A stretch of DNA of 64,000 bases from an uncultured Aquimarina sp. GTDB lineage: Bacteria > Bacteroidota > Bacteroidia > Flavobacteriales > Flavobacteriaceae. The stretch is taken from NCBI RefSeq assembly GCF_947500065.1, contig NZ_CANMQT010000002.1:806001-870000 (forward strand). Direction: 5' to 3'. Of the stretch, positions 38,001 to 46,312 are shown piece by piece. How positions within the stretch are numbered: position 1 is the stretch's first letter; each line of letters begins with the position of its first letter. The position numbers were made by a program, and so were the translations under genes. A model generated the notes under the pieces. That model did no database searches. It saw nothing but the letters and a program-made list of their open reading frames with translations, and was not told the DNA's origin.

Positions 38001-39203
38001 AATGAACTTCTGTTTGTTTGGATCATAAACATCTATTCCTCCTCCATCTGTACTGATCCACAATACACCCGATTTATCTTGAACAATACCGGTAACAGAA
38101 CCTGCTTCTAATGAATTAGGATTACTTGCGAGGCTTTCTATATTTTTAAACTTATCATATAGTTGGTCATATATTGCGATCCCGTTATTATAATATCCTA
38201 TCCAAACACGTTCATTACTATCCATAAATAATGACCATATAGAATTAGATTGAATACTATTCTTATTGTTTTTATCAAAAAGATAATTTTTTATTAACGT
38301 TCCATTGGCTTTAAAATGAAACAACCCATCGTTTTCTGTACCACAGATTATAGATCCATCTGCATTAGAAATCAATGATAATATCCGTTTTGTTGAAAAC
38401 CGAAGATTTTTAATAACATAAATATCATCAATTCCTTTGTCTATTTTATATGCTCCATCAGATATACTCCCTAACCAAATATTGTTGTTTTTATTAATTA
38501 GTAATGATTTAATAGGAGCAGAGACTGATTGCAAACCTTTTTCTGTAGTAAAAACCGAAAGACCTAATGTATTTGCTTTTGGATCATATGTTCTCAATCC
38601 ATAATTGGTGGCTGCATATATTTTTCCTTGTTGATTTCTCTTTAGGTCATTTATGTCTATCAAACTTTGCTCGTCATCAATATCCACATTAGCAATCTGT
38701 TCTATTATCTGAGTTTCTAGATGAAACTTAAACAGCCCCTTTTCGAAAGTTCCTATAAAAATATTACCCGCATTATCCTCAGTTATACTACTAACCGCAA
38801 TATTAGATCGATTAAAACTCTTTAATTGAGAAATAATATCAATTCTTTTAAATTGATCTAGTTCTCTATCATAGAGATCCAATCCATTTTCTGTTCCAAC
38901 CCATAGTCTATTCTTTTTATCAACATATGAGCAATATATTAGACTACTGCTTAGAGAAGTTGTGTCTTTTAATTTATGTTTATAGGATATGTAATCTATC
39001 CCATCATATCTATGCAAACCGGCTCCATTGGTTCCAATCCAAATAAAGCCATAGTCATCCTGGATTATAGTAGATACAGCTATTTTGGAAATGCCATCTT
39101 TAATATTTACAAAATTAAAATTACCGAAGTTCTGTTGTGACCAAAGGCTAACTTGACAACTCCAGCAAAGCAATACGCATACTATAACTTTTCTAATATC
39201 CAT
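35037..39203 (-). CDS. Hybrid two-component system sensor-regulator (HTCS)
   Basis: This is a single 1388-residue chain. A signal peptide is followed by some 14 Reg_prop propeller units (GFIWIGTNGAGL, NRLWVGTENGL, NLWIGTTIGL), a YYY domain (about 730-795) and a membrane helix near residue 805-825. The cytoplasmic half has a HisKA domain with His about 867 (NISHEFRTPL), HATPase_c (LLSNAFKVTP, GGTGIGLEVV), a receiver with Asp about 1188 (IIITDVIMPEMDG) and a C-terminal AraC-type helix-turn-helix. HTCS proteins sense oligosaccharides in the periplasm and switch on their utilisation locus. It is 14 bases downstream of the DUF5060 gene, in one unit with the symporter, and directly upstream of the GH3-SusC-SusD block it probably controls. 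Confidence 0.95.
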   Translation of the reverse strand: MDIRKVIVCVLLCWSCQVSLWSQQNFGNFNFVNIKDGISKIAVSTIIQDDYGFIWIGTNGAGLHRYDGIDYISYKHKLKDTTSLSSSLIYCSYVDKKNRLWVGTENGLDLYDRELDQFKRIDIISQLKSFNRSNIAVSSITEDNAGNIFIGTFEKGLFKFHLETQIIEQIANVDIDDEQSLIDINDLKRNQQGKIYAATNYGLRTYDPKANTLGLSVFTTEKGLQSVSAPIKSLLINKNNNIWLGSISDGAYKIDKGIDDIYVIKNLRFSTKRILSLISNADGSIICGTENDGLFHFKANGTLIKNYLFDKNNKNSIQSNSIWSLFMDSNERVWIGYYNNGIAIYDQLYDKFKNIESLASNPNSLEAGSVTGIVQDKSGVLWISTDGGGIDVYDPNKQKFIHINKNSNKPYSNLSAYDIQTIFIDSKDNVWGGSWNSGVFLLKKGTTSFVNYTRENTNGALASNSILSFAEDADGIIWIGTFSGGLMSYNPVKKDFTYHTSKEFTKYGIHTSDIRKVLVDSNNNLWIGTTIGLYKVSKNNTDQFSVEYLRGKMSSKYQNETNTNHILSIYESTDGSIWIGTRGAGLCKYDLDKDSFIWYNELLGLEEENVSAIIEDEHKNIWISGNAGIHKLDLENESIIDYNINDGLLSNDFNFNATFLDKKGTIYFGNYKGIDYFNPEDIKTNNSSTSLYLTDFKLFNKKVYPNEEGSPLKKVISETDSISLSSEQSVFTIEYTGINYTRPEKNQYAYYLEGLENSWNYVENTRSATYTNLDPGNYIFKLKVANNDGKWSETPLHLHIKILPAWWKTNWALLSYVLLFLLGIYLLNKVTQNRIKEKQLIRYEREKRIKEEELHNKKLQFFTNISHEFRTPLTLIINPLEDILKNEELNLPKEVNEKHLIIHKNTDRLYRLINELMDYRKLELNKLSIKARELDIITFIRDVVSHFVVEASNKRIDLAINHEIPELKVWVDIGMLEKIIFNLLSNAFKVTPEGGQITVSIKKTEETLSEKANDHILSHSFEISVSDTGPGLKKEQLDKIFERFYQVDNLNKWYYGGTGIGLEVVRSFVELHKGKVEVDSIVDEGTTFSVILPLGKKHFSESEIVLDDEDSDVLLKTKFISNVHNQNLENKIEEEQKSNRLLIVEDNIELRNYLKTELSNNYKVFDAKNGNEGLEIAKKEVPDIIITDVIMPEMDGFEFCSNIKKDLKTSHIPILMLTAKTMADDRLKGIESGADVYLSKPFDMRVLKSYLTQMLSIRQILFNKYFSDISDAEINENNTSLDKEFIQKVLNHIYENLSDPNLSVESLSSELHLSRSQFYRKIKTLTGQTANQFLRNIRLQKAKQILESGSTNVSEVCYKVGFSSPSYFTKCFKMHFGILPTEVTIIEP

Positions 39204-39217
39204 AAATTTATATTCCT

Positions 39218-42103
39218 TTATCTAGGAATAAACTTGACATCTTGTGTCATTATCCATTTATCCATTTCAAATCCATCTTCTCTCATGGAGAATGTAATTA
39301 TATGATCGCCTGTATTTTTAATATCAAGACTAATTGTGTGTTTTACTCCACAATGATTATCTGGAACTCGTTGCGCAGATGACCAGGTCCATTTGTCTTT
39401 TCCTTCGCACCATTGCATACGAGCTCCACTCTCTGGCCATGTGCCGTCTATGCCAACATGTACACCATTATCTTCTGTTCCGGTAGAAAAAGCTCTCGCC
39501 CAAATATAATATTTTCCTGGAGTCTTAACATTTATTTTATAAGCTACGATCGCTCCATTACCTGGTGTTGGAAAAAAGTTTTCTCCTATTTTTAAAGGAT
39601 CTTGATGCGTAATTCGAGTATCTGGTAATGCCTCGATATAAGCGGTATTACTTGCTTCTATATAATGGTTGGTTATTCCTTTTTCAAATGGTAAAATGGT
39701 GTTTTCGGACCTCTTATACCAATCTCTTTTGGTTCCATTTGATGAACTATATTGATATTTTTCAGCTTCTATATCTAGAAAACCATTTTTTTCTAAAAAC
39801 GGTTTTGCCTTCTTAAGTTGTTCTTCCATAGAAAGGTTTGCAGAAGTAAAAGTTATACTACGCCACCTTCCTCTTGACCACGCAGTCTCACCATTTTCCG
39901 GTATTTTTTTATTAGTAGTAGCAATAGAACTGATTTCGATAATATCATTTTCTGAAAGATACCATCTATCGATATTATGTCTAACACTTGCGAAACTTTT
40001 AGTTGTGCTAGGATTAGATATCGTATCTTTTATAGATCCATTTATACGCAATATATAAACCGATTCTCCATCATTCTCAGCCAGAGAAATAAAAGACACA
40101 TCATACAACCCTTCTTTTCCTGGAAATATGGACTTTGCACTTGCAAACTTATTACGTTGATTTTTATCTTCTGTATTTATTGCCAAAGCTTTATTATCGA
40201 TATCCTTATAATAAACAGCTTTATCCAAAGAGTTCTGAATAGTAAAATCATTCAATGCTTCCAATTTTATAATACCCTCTTTCAATAAAGAATCTGATCG
40301 CTTTGTTTTTTTGGTAGCATTAAGAATTGCTACCCAATCTTTTTCGCTATTAGGAGGATACCCAATAGAAACTGTTTTACCCCCTTTTACTTTTATTATT
40401 GAACCATTTTTCAGTTCTCCTCCTTTTCTTGGATTATACCACTTTATAGAAAACTCCTTTTCCACACCATATAAATCAATAATACTTTCAGTTACCTTAG
40501 GGAGATAAATCACATAGGTTTCTCCATTTTTTGCTAAAACATAATCATCTGGATTATTTGTTAGTTCATCAACAGATTTCATCTTATTAAAAGGGACATG
40601 GTTTTTAAAAAAATCCATTGCATACTTTGTCTGATCCCACAAATTACTCCTTGATCTCCAATCTTCACAGTTCAAATCATTGTGAGCAAATTTATATCCA
40701 AAATACCATTCTACACCTGCTCCTCCAGCCATTAGATTACCCCATAATACTTTAGAACGTATTTCATTATGTTCCTGATTATCTACATCTGGTTTTGCAC
40801 CAGTATCTGCAGGACCTATTTCATCTATATTAACAACCCAATCCTTTTTTGACTTTCTGGATACTGATATCCATTTTTTTGTAATTTCATGCACCTCATC
40901 TGGATTATGAACTTGTAAAGACGATCCTTCAAGAAAATTATACCCTAATAATGGTTTTAGTATTTGATCTTGTTCTTTTTTAATGGAGTGAGTATGTAAA
41001 GTCACAAAGTTTTTATAGGGATCATTTTTTTTGATATATGCGGCCATTGTTTTACGATCAGCATCACTCTGTCCTTTAGGAGACCAATGCACTGGCCCAT
41101 TTTCTTCACCTAAATTCCAGATTACTCCCAAGTGATGAGAAAATCTTGCTATTAATTCTCTGTAATATAATTTACGCTGAACCCCTAGTTCTCCAATATC
41201 CAAAAGAAGTTCATTTTCTGTTTCCTGAGTTATAAAATGTAGAGCTACACCTAGTTTTTCCATATGGTCAAAAACAATTTCCCATTGGTCCAGTTTACTA
41301 CAATCAAAGCGATAACGTTCATTGACATTGTTCCAAGGCCATACATCTTTACCGTCTCCTTGTACATTCATTATTAAGAAATAAACAGAATTCATTCCTT
41401 TTGAAGCTAAATAATTTAATGCCCCAATAATATTTTTTCCTTTATCCTTTTGCCAGGTTGGATCTCCTTGGTTCCAATCATTCTCATGCGGTTGGTATTT
41501 ATGAGAAGGAGGTGTTTGATCGAACTCATAAAATCCTAAAAAATTCTCTGGACTCCCAGCTCCTCCTTTTATAAAATATTCTTTACTTCCAGAAAATTGA
41601 AGATATCTTTCTCCTACATATTGGAGTCTACCTTTCCCTCTAAAATCAGTGTCTTTTTTATCAGTATCGGCAATAAGGAATTTTCCTTTTAATCCATCAA
41701 ACATTACGGATTTTCCCGCATCTGGATTGTTATTTATTGCAATCTGATCGCCCTTTCTAAATGAAACTTGGTAACTCCATTCACCCACCTTATCAGGAGT
41801 AAATCTCACTTGCCAAACTTTACCTTTTTTTGCACTAGTATGAGCAGCTCTTCCATCAGCCGCAAAAAAACCTGGCACTGTATATACTTTTTTGCTATTT
41901 CTAAAAGTAACCGTAAGCCTATAATTTAAGAAAGGGTTTTCTTCATCATTTTCATTGAGCTCACTACCTTCAAAACTTAAAGTAACTTTATGCCATTTTT
42001 TTAATTCCCCTTCCATAGCTACTTTGTAATCCTGAGAAAACATAGAGTTCATTGTAAAAATTACAATCCCAATCCCCAAAATTATTTTATACAGATACCT
42101 CAT
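39218..42103 (-). CDS. DUF5060 candidate glycoside hydrolase with C-terminal beta domains
   Basis: A signal peptide ends MFSQ. Residues about 30-150 match the DUF5060-type N-terminal sandwich. Residues about 160-500 look like a TIM barrel with clan-A-like acidic residues: Glu about 333 in WNLGEENG and Glu about 428 in NIDEIGPAD. Residues about 535-595 resemble the collagen-binding-like domain appended to such hydrolases (KWYNPRKGG). The last 200 residues hold a CBM-like sandwich (YKINVKTPGKYYIWARAFSTG). It is probably a retaining glycosidase acting on an oligosaccharide, but I know of no settled activity for this family. It lies between the symporter (4-base gap) and the HTCS (14-base gap), pointing to a role in making or removing the inducer or transported sugar. 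Confidence 0.72.
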   Translation of the reverse strand: MRYLYKIILGIGIVIFTMNSMFSQDYKVAMEGELKKWHKVTLSFEGSELNENDEENPFLNYRLTVTFRNSKKVYTVPGFFAADGRAAHTSAKKGKVWQVRFTPDKVGEWSYQVSFRKGDQIAINNNPDAGKSVMFDGLKGKFLIADTDKKDTDFRGKGRLQYVGERYLQFSGSKEYFIKGGAGSPENFLGFYEFDQTPPSHKYQPHENDWNQGDPTWQKDKGKNIIGALNYLASKGMNSVYFLIMNVQGDGKDVWPWNNVNERYRFDCSKLDQWEIVFDHMEKLGVALHFITQETENELLLDIGELGVQRKLYYRELIARFSHHLGVIWNLGEENGPVHWSPKGQSDADRKTMAAYIKKNDPYKNFVTLHTHSIKKEQDQILKPLLGYNFLEGSSLQVHNPDEVHEITKKWISVSRKSKKDWVVNIDEIGPADTGAKPDVDNQEHNEIRSKVLWGNLMAGGAGVEWYFGYKFAHNDLNCEDWRSRSNLWDQTKYAMDFFKNHVPFNKMKSVDELTNNPDDYVLAKNGETYVIYLPKVTESIIDLYGVEKEFSIKWYNPRKGGELKNGSIIKVKGGKTVSIGYPPNSEKDWVAILNATKKTKRSDSLLKEGIIKLEALNDFTIQNSLDKAVYYKDIDNKALAINTEDKNQRNKFASAKSIFPGKEGLYDVSFISLAENDGESVYILRINGSIKDTISNPSTTKSFASVRHNIDRWYLSENDIIEISSIATTNKKIPENGETAWSRGRWRSITFTSANLSMEEQLKKAKPFLEKNGFLDIEAEKYQYSSSNGTKRDWYKRSENTILPFEKGITNHYIEASNTAYIEALPDTRITHQDPLKIGENFFPTPGNGAIVAYKINVKTPGKYYIWARAFSTGTEDNGVHVGIDGTWPESGARMQWCEGKDKWTWSSAQRVPDNHCGVKHTISLDIKNTGDHIITFSMREDGFEMDKWIMTQDVKFIPR

Positions 42104-42107
42104 GCTA

Positions 42108-43724
42108 TCATCCAGTGAAATAGGTTAGTATTATAACGACAACCACGACTAATAGTACTGATAGGATAATATCCATCTTTGTGTAACTATTTTTTGTTTC
42201 ATCCTTTTGCTCTTGAGATAACGTGCCAAATGCAAGGCCTTTAATGGTATTATAGTCAGGAGCTGTAGTTACTAAACTTGTTACTACACACACTATAATT
42301 GAAAAAATAAACATAAAGATTGCCATATGAGCAAAGTTAATTGTGGCAAACTCATATGTAAAACCGGATAAATCATCTTTTACAATTTCTGCTGTAATTC
42401 TTAGGGCAGCTATCAAAAGGCCCGAAAACAATGTGACAATAGCGGCTTTAGAGTTTACTCTTTTCCAAATAATTCCTAATATAAATACTGCTGTAATAGG
42501 AGGTGCGATATAAGACTGTACACTTTGAAGATATTGATACAAGACACCTCCACCTATTTTGTTCATAATAGGAATCCAAATAATTCCTAAAACAACTACT
42601 AATGCTGTCGCTACTCTTCCTATGTTTAATAACTCTTTTTCTGGTGTAGTAGGTCTTAATTTTTTGTAGATATCTATTGTAAATATGGTGGAACAAGAAT
42701 TAAATACTGATGCTAAAGAACTCATTAATGCGGCCATTAATCCACCAGCAACTAACCCTTTCAATCCAGTTGGTAACAGCGTCTTAACTAGAACTGGAAA
42801 TACTTCATCGGCTTTGTCATACGTTAAAACACCTTGTTTTGCCAACGCAAAAGCTATAATACCAGGAATCAGAAATATGAAAATTGGTAATATCTTAAGA
42901 TATGCACCAAAAATGGCACCACGTCTACCTATTTTTATGTTATTTGCTGCTAATGTTCGTTGAACAATATATTGATCAGTACACCAATACCAAATACCTA
43001 CAATAGTTCCACCAAACAACAAGCCTGTCCAAGGAAAATCCGGATCTGACATAGGTCTCCACATATTAAAATGATCAGAACCTACTGTAGTTTTTAGGTT
43101 TTCCCAACCTCCTACTTCTTGTAATCCTAGATAGGTGATAATTAGTGAACCTGCAATCAATACTACTGTTTGTAAAGTTTCTGTATAAATTACAGCTTTC
43201 ATACCTCCAACTATTGTATATGCTCCCGTAAAAACAACAATTCCAATAGCTCCATACCAAAAAGGTATTCCCAATAATTCTGAAACTACAATTCCTCCTG
43301 CATATATAGTAACCGATACCTTAGTAATTACATATCCTACTAATGAAAAAATAGATAAAAACCAACGTGATCTACTATCGAATCTTTTTTCTAAGAATTC
43401 TGGCATCGTAAAAACTTTACTTCTCATGTAAAATGGTAAGAATAACCAACCTAATAATAGAACAATCCAGGCGTGTAATTCATAATGAGCCATGGGCATT
43501 CCTGATTCAGCTCCTGTACCGGCCAAGCCAACTACGTGTTCTGATCCTATATTAGAAGCAAATATTGATGCTCCAATTACAAACCAACCTACATTACGAC
43601 CTGCTAAAAAATAATCTGCAGTATCTTTATTTCTTTGTAATATTACCCAGACTGCTACTCCGATAAGTGCTAAAAAGTAAACACCTAATACTATCCAATC
43701 TAATTGTTCTAAGACTGATTCCAT
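42108..43724 (-). CDS. SSS family sodium/sugar symporter
   Basis: The 538-residue inner-membrane protein has about 14 hydrophobic segments. It shows the solute:sodium symporter signature (NIGSEHVVGLAGTG early, and GGLMAALMSSLASVFNSCSTIFTIDIYKK near residue 330-360). SGLT-like members move glucose, galactose, xylose or related sugars with sodium. Here it should bring xylose or short oligosaccharides from the periplasm to the cytoplasm. First gene of a tight three-gene unit with the DUF5060 protein and the HTCS. A minus-strand TAGTTTTG (43906-43913) about 180 bases upstream is a possible -7 element. Confidence 0.9.
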   Translation of the reverse strand: MESVLEQLDWIVLGVYFLALIGVAVWVILQRNKDTADYFLAGRNVGWFVIGASIFASNIGSEHVVGLAGTGAESGMPMAHYELHAWIVLLLGWLFLPFYMRSKVFTMPEFLEKRFDSRSRWFLSIFSLVGYVITKVSVTIYAGGIVVSELLGIPFWYGAIGIVVFTGAYTIVGGMKAVIYTETLQTVVLIAGSLIITYLGLQEVGGWENLKTTVGSDHFNMWRPMSDPDFPWTGLLFGGTIVGIWYWCTDQYIVQRTLAANNIKIGRRGAIFGAYLKILPIFIFLIPGIIAFALAKQGVLTYDKADEVFPVLVKTLLPTGLKGLVAGGLMAALMSSLASVFNSCSTIFTIDIYKKLRPTTPEKELLNIGRVATALVVVLGIIWIPIMNKIGGGVLYQYLQSVQSYIAPPITAVFILGIIWKRVNSKAAIVTLFSGLLIAALRITAEIVKDDLSGFTYEFATINFAHMAIFMFIFSIIVCVVTSLVTTAPDYNTIKGLAFGTLSQEQKDETKNSYTKMDIILSVLLVVVVVIILTYFTG

Positions 43725-44095
43725 AAATCCTTTTTGGTTAATTATATAATTTGTGTTGATTAATAATTCTAGTAATTCAATTCTAAATGAATGCCCACTT
43801 ATGATACTACTGCAGAAAATATTTGCAAACTGATGTGTTATTGGCAGTTTTTAATAGCATCGTTTAACAAATCATTTAATTTTTACTTAAAATTTTACTA
43901 AAAGTCAAAACTATTGTGTGGTGCTTCAATTAAATGGAAGATTTGAAGCAAATACTATAAATCATGGTGCATGGAGGCTAATACCTATTTAAAAAAATCG
44001 ATTTTGTTCTTATTAAGAATCTCAAATAGTAAAATTAAGAAGAGAAAAAATGTGCAAATAAGTAAAAAGAGAAATATCTGTTCTTTTATAAGTTT
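43725..44095. promoter_or_regulatory. 371-base upstream region of the symporter-DUF5060-HTCS unit
   Basis: No gene is seen. It holds a minus-strand TAGTTTTG (43906-43913, matching TAnnTTTG) and an inverted pair GCTTCAA/TTGAAGC (43923-43929, 43943-43949) just upstream of it. These may form a promoter with an operator, though no -33 TTG lies at the usual spacing. Confidence 0.4.
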
Positions 44096-44944
44096 CTAAA
44101 CTTTATTTCTACTTATACGAAAACCTTGATCAGGCCCAACACCATTTGCTTCAAAGTATCCTCTATCATTAGTTTTACAATGCTCCTCAACACCAATCCA
44201 ACCTCCACCTCTCTGAGAACGAAACTGCCCTGGAACAATCTGATCATCTTCATACCAATCATCACACCATTCCCTTACATTACCTGTCATATCATACAAA
44301 CCAAGTTCATTAGGTTGCTTGGTACAAACGAGATGTGTTCTACATTGATTTTTTTCTAAAAAATTATAGTCCCAATTCTGAGTTAAAATAGTATTACCAC
44401 TATTTCTCCAATACCAAGCTATTTCATTAATATTATTACTTCCGCTATATGAATAATTTTCACTTAACTGACCTCCTCCTGAAGCATATTCCCATTCTAT
44501 TTCTGTCGGTAGGCGATACCCATTTGCTTTGGGATTTTTCTTAACTAACCACTTTATTTTATCAAACTCAGATGTATTAAACTTATCTATAGAATCCTTG
44601 TAAATTTTATAATAAGGTAACAACCCTCTTTTTATGCTTTTTCTAATGCAAAACTCTACGCAATCATACCAACTTACCATTTCGACAGGTAGACTATCTC
44701 CTTTAAACCTAGAAGGGTTGTTCCCCATAATTTCTACCCACTCCTTTTGCGTAACTTCATTTTTGCTCAAATAAAAATCCTTTACGTGCGCATTTTTCTG
44801 ATATAAATTAGATTCTTTATTTATAAACGTTCCTCCTTTAACCAAAATCAAATCATCATTAAATACTCTTTTCGTTTTTTCTTCATCGCAAGAATTAAAC
44901 ATATATAAAACTCCAACAAAAAAATAAAGCAAAATTCTTCTCAT
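44096..44944 (-). CDS. SUMF1/formylglycine-generating-enzyme-like lipoprotein
   Basis: The 282-residue protein has a lipobox (MFNSC) and a full-length FGE-sulfatase fold. Marks are VKGGTFINKES, LSKNEVTQKEWVEIMGNNPSRFKGD, PVEMVSWYDCVEFC, YRLPTEIEWEYASGGG, LYDMTGNVREWCDDWY and QGFRISRNKV. True formylglycine-generating enzymes use a paired Cys near the C-terminus, which I do not find: only one Cys is seen, in the EEHCKTND region. Catalysis on sulfatases is therefore doubtful, and no sulfatase is in the window. Related lipoproteins in this phylum (GldJ/GldK type) are structural. It follows the GH11 xylanase after a terminator. Confidence 0.78.
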   Translation of the reverse strand: MRRILLYFFVGVLYMFNSCDEEKTKRVFNDDLILVKGGTFINKESNLYQKNAHVKDFYLSKNEVTQKEWVEIMGNNPSRFKGDSLPVEMVSWYDCVEFCIRKSIKRGLLPYYKIYKDSIDKFNTSEFDKIKWLVKKNPKANGYRLPTEIEWEYASGGGQLSENYSYSGSNNINEIAWYWRNSGNTILTQNWDYNFLEKNQCRTHLVCTKQPNELGLYDMTGNVREWCDDWYEDDQIVPGQFRSQRGGGWIGVEEHCKTNDRGYFEANGVGPDQGFRISRNKV

Positions 44945-44970
44945 TAATAAATCACTCTTTTAATTACCAC

Positions 44971-45016
44971 AAAAAAAAGAACATAAGACCGTTAATCATT
45001 ACGATCTTATGTTCTT
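44971..45016 (-). terminator. Intrinsic terminator between GH11 and the SUMF1-like gene
   Basis: A 12 bp perfect stem (44977-44988 with 45005-45016) is followed on the minus strand by a T8 tract made from the A run at 44971-44978. It starts only 11 bases after the GH11 stop. Only about 30 bases remain before the next start, so the downstream gene probably depends on read-through. Confidence 0.8.
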
Positions 45017-45027
45017 GTTTATATTTA

Positions 45028-45750
45028 TTACCAAACAGTTGCATTAATTTTTCCCCAACCACCGCTATAAGATTCAATACCGAAAACTTGATAATCAAAA
45101 TTTCTAAGATTACCCCATTGAGGTTTATGTCCACCGTGAGTATTCCAATGGTTTATGTGTGCCTGCATATTAACTTGTTGATTGGATCCAATGGGAGCAC
45201 CTCCATTTTGACTTATGTATTGATAGAATGTTTTGGTTCCTAAAATTGATGGAGCATTTGATCTCAATTGTTTTTTAAATTGATAATTTTTTCCATTGGC
45301 ATTAAAATTCTTATTTTGATTTTGACCAGGAATATTTCCTCTTTCTACTACATAATATTCTATAAGAGGAGTTCTTGTCCATCCATATACACCCACAAAA
45401 TTGTACGATCCTTGCAGTAATCCAATATTATAGTTTATGCTTCTTCCACTACCTGTTGACCAACCTTTACCTCCTACAATATCTTGATTGTTTTTGTATT
45501 CGATTTCGAAGTTACCTCCATATTGATTTGCATATGGAAACCTGAGTCGACCCCATCCACCTTCTTTATAAATGGTCCAAAAATATCCTTTATTATTTCC
45601 ATCAGTACGGCCATCACTGATGTAACCATTACCATCAATAGATTTTTCTTGAGTTTCTAAAGTTTCTGGAAGATTATCAGAATTTAAATCATCCGAACAA
45701 CTCGTAAATAAGAACAAACAAAATAGCGAAATGCGTAAAAAATTTTTCAT
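45028..45750 (-). CDS. GH11 endo-1,4-beta-xylanase lipoprotein
   Basis: The 240-residue lipoprotein has a lipobox (LFTSC). After a 30-residue linker comes a compact GH11 jelly roll. Marks are GYFWTIYKEGGWG, VGGKGWSTGSGRSINYN, YGWTRTPLIEYYVVE with nucleophile Glu about 131, and QVFGIESYSGG with acid/base Glu about 226. GH11 enzymes are true xylanases that need unbranched stretches of xylan. Together with two GH10 proteins and a GH8 this gives the locus three unrelated endo-xylanase folds. GH11 is uncommon in Bacteroidota. It has a long upstream region of its own and a terminator directly after, so it is probably transcribed alone or with the SUMF1-like gene by read-through. Confidence 0.92.
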   Translation of the reverse strand: MKNFLRISLFCLFLFTSCSDDLNSDNLPETLETQEKSIDGNGYISDGRTDGNNKGYFWTIYKEGGWGRLRFPYANQYGGNFEIEYKNNQDIVGGKGWSTGSGRSINYNIGLLQGSYNFVGVYGWTRTPLIEYYVVERGNIPGQNQNKNFNANGKNYQFKKQLRSNAPSILGTKTFYQYISQNGGAPIGSNQQVNMQAHINHWNTHGGHKPQWGNLRNFDYQVFGIESYSGGWGKINATVW

Positions 45751-45927
45751 GATTAAATAATTTTAAATTAGAATAATTCAAAAATTTATATTCAACTATC
45801 ATCAATAATGTTTAGAGACAGCGTAATTATGAATACAAATGAATTTGTGTTAAAAATTTAGTTAATACTCAAAATTAGAACTACATGATAAAACAGTTGA
45901 TAATTTTACTAACTTAAAATTAAATTC

Positions 45928-45944
45928 TACGAAAAGTTTTCGTA
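45928..45944. promoter_or_regulatory. Palindrome TACGAAAA-G-TTTTCGTA, candidate LacI-family operator
   Basis: Perfect 8-base arms around one central base lie in the divergent region beside a lacI-type gene. The same half-site (ACGAAAA/TTTTCGT) recurs as an inverted pair upstream of xylA at 51886-51911. This suggests control of GH11 and xylose genes by the adjacent regulator. Confidence 0.5.
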
Positions 45945-46266
45945 ACCACCTGACACCCTATACTCCAATCAGATACTTAGTTTATTTCCATACTAATTAA
46001 CTAAGCTATTTCTATAAATAGTTTTTTTAGAATTCAAGAAAAAGCAATAGATAACGCTAACACTTTAAACCGCTCTAAAAAATTCTCCAATAAAATATTT
46101 GAAGCAATGTGTATTAATTATGTTGCAATTAGAATTTGGCATCCCTACAAATTGAATTATTAAGATTACTTTACAAAGAAGGTTGATTTACCTGGTTTTT
46201 ACGAATACCTTATAAAAACCTTGTATAAAATTTTGATGCCTCAAAATATAAAACTGATAATCCCTA

Positions 46267-46288
46267 TTTATCCAAAATTTATCCAAAA
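46267..46288. repeat. Tandem 11-base repeat upstream of the LacI-type gene
   Basis: TTTATCCAAAA occurs twice in direct succession, ending 24 bases before the ATG. The repeat length is close to one helical turn, so two protein contacts on one face of the DNA are possible. Confidence 0.55.
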
Positions 46289-46312
46289 ACAATTTTTATC
46301 AATACTTAGCGT

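Larger units (their letters stand above)
45751..46312. promoter_or_regulatory. 562-base divergent region between GH11 and the LacI-type regulator
   Basis: No gene is seen. It contains a minus-strand TAATTTTG (45870-45877) as a possible -7 element for GH11, a 17-base palindrome at 45928-45944, and a tandem 11-base repeat right before the regulator gene. It is the likely control region for both divergent genes. Confidence 0.5.
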
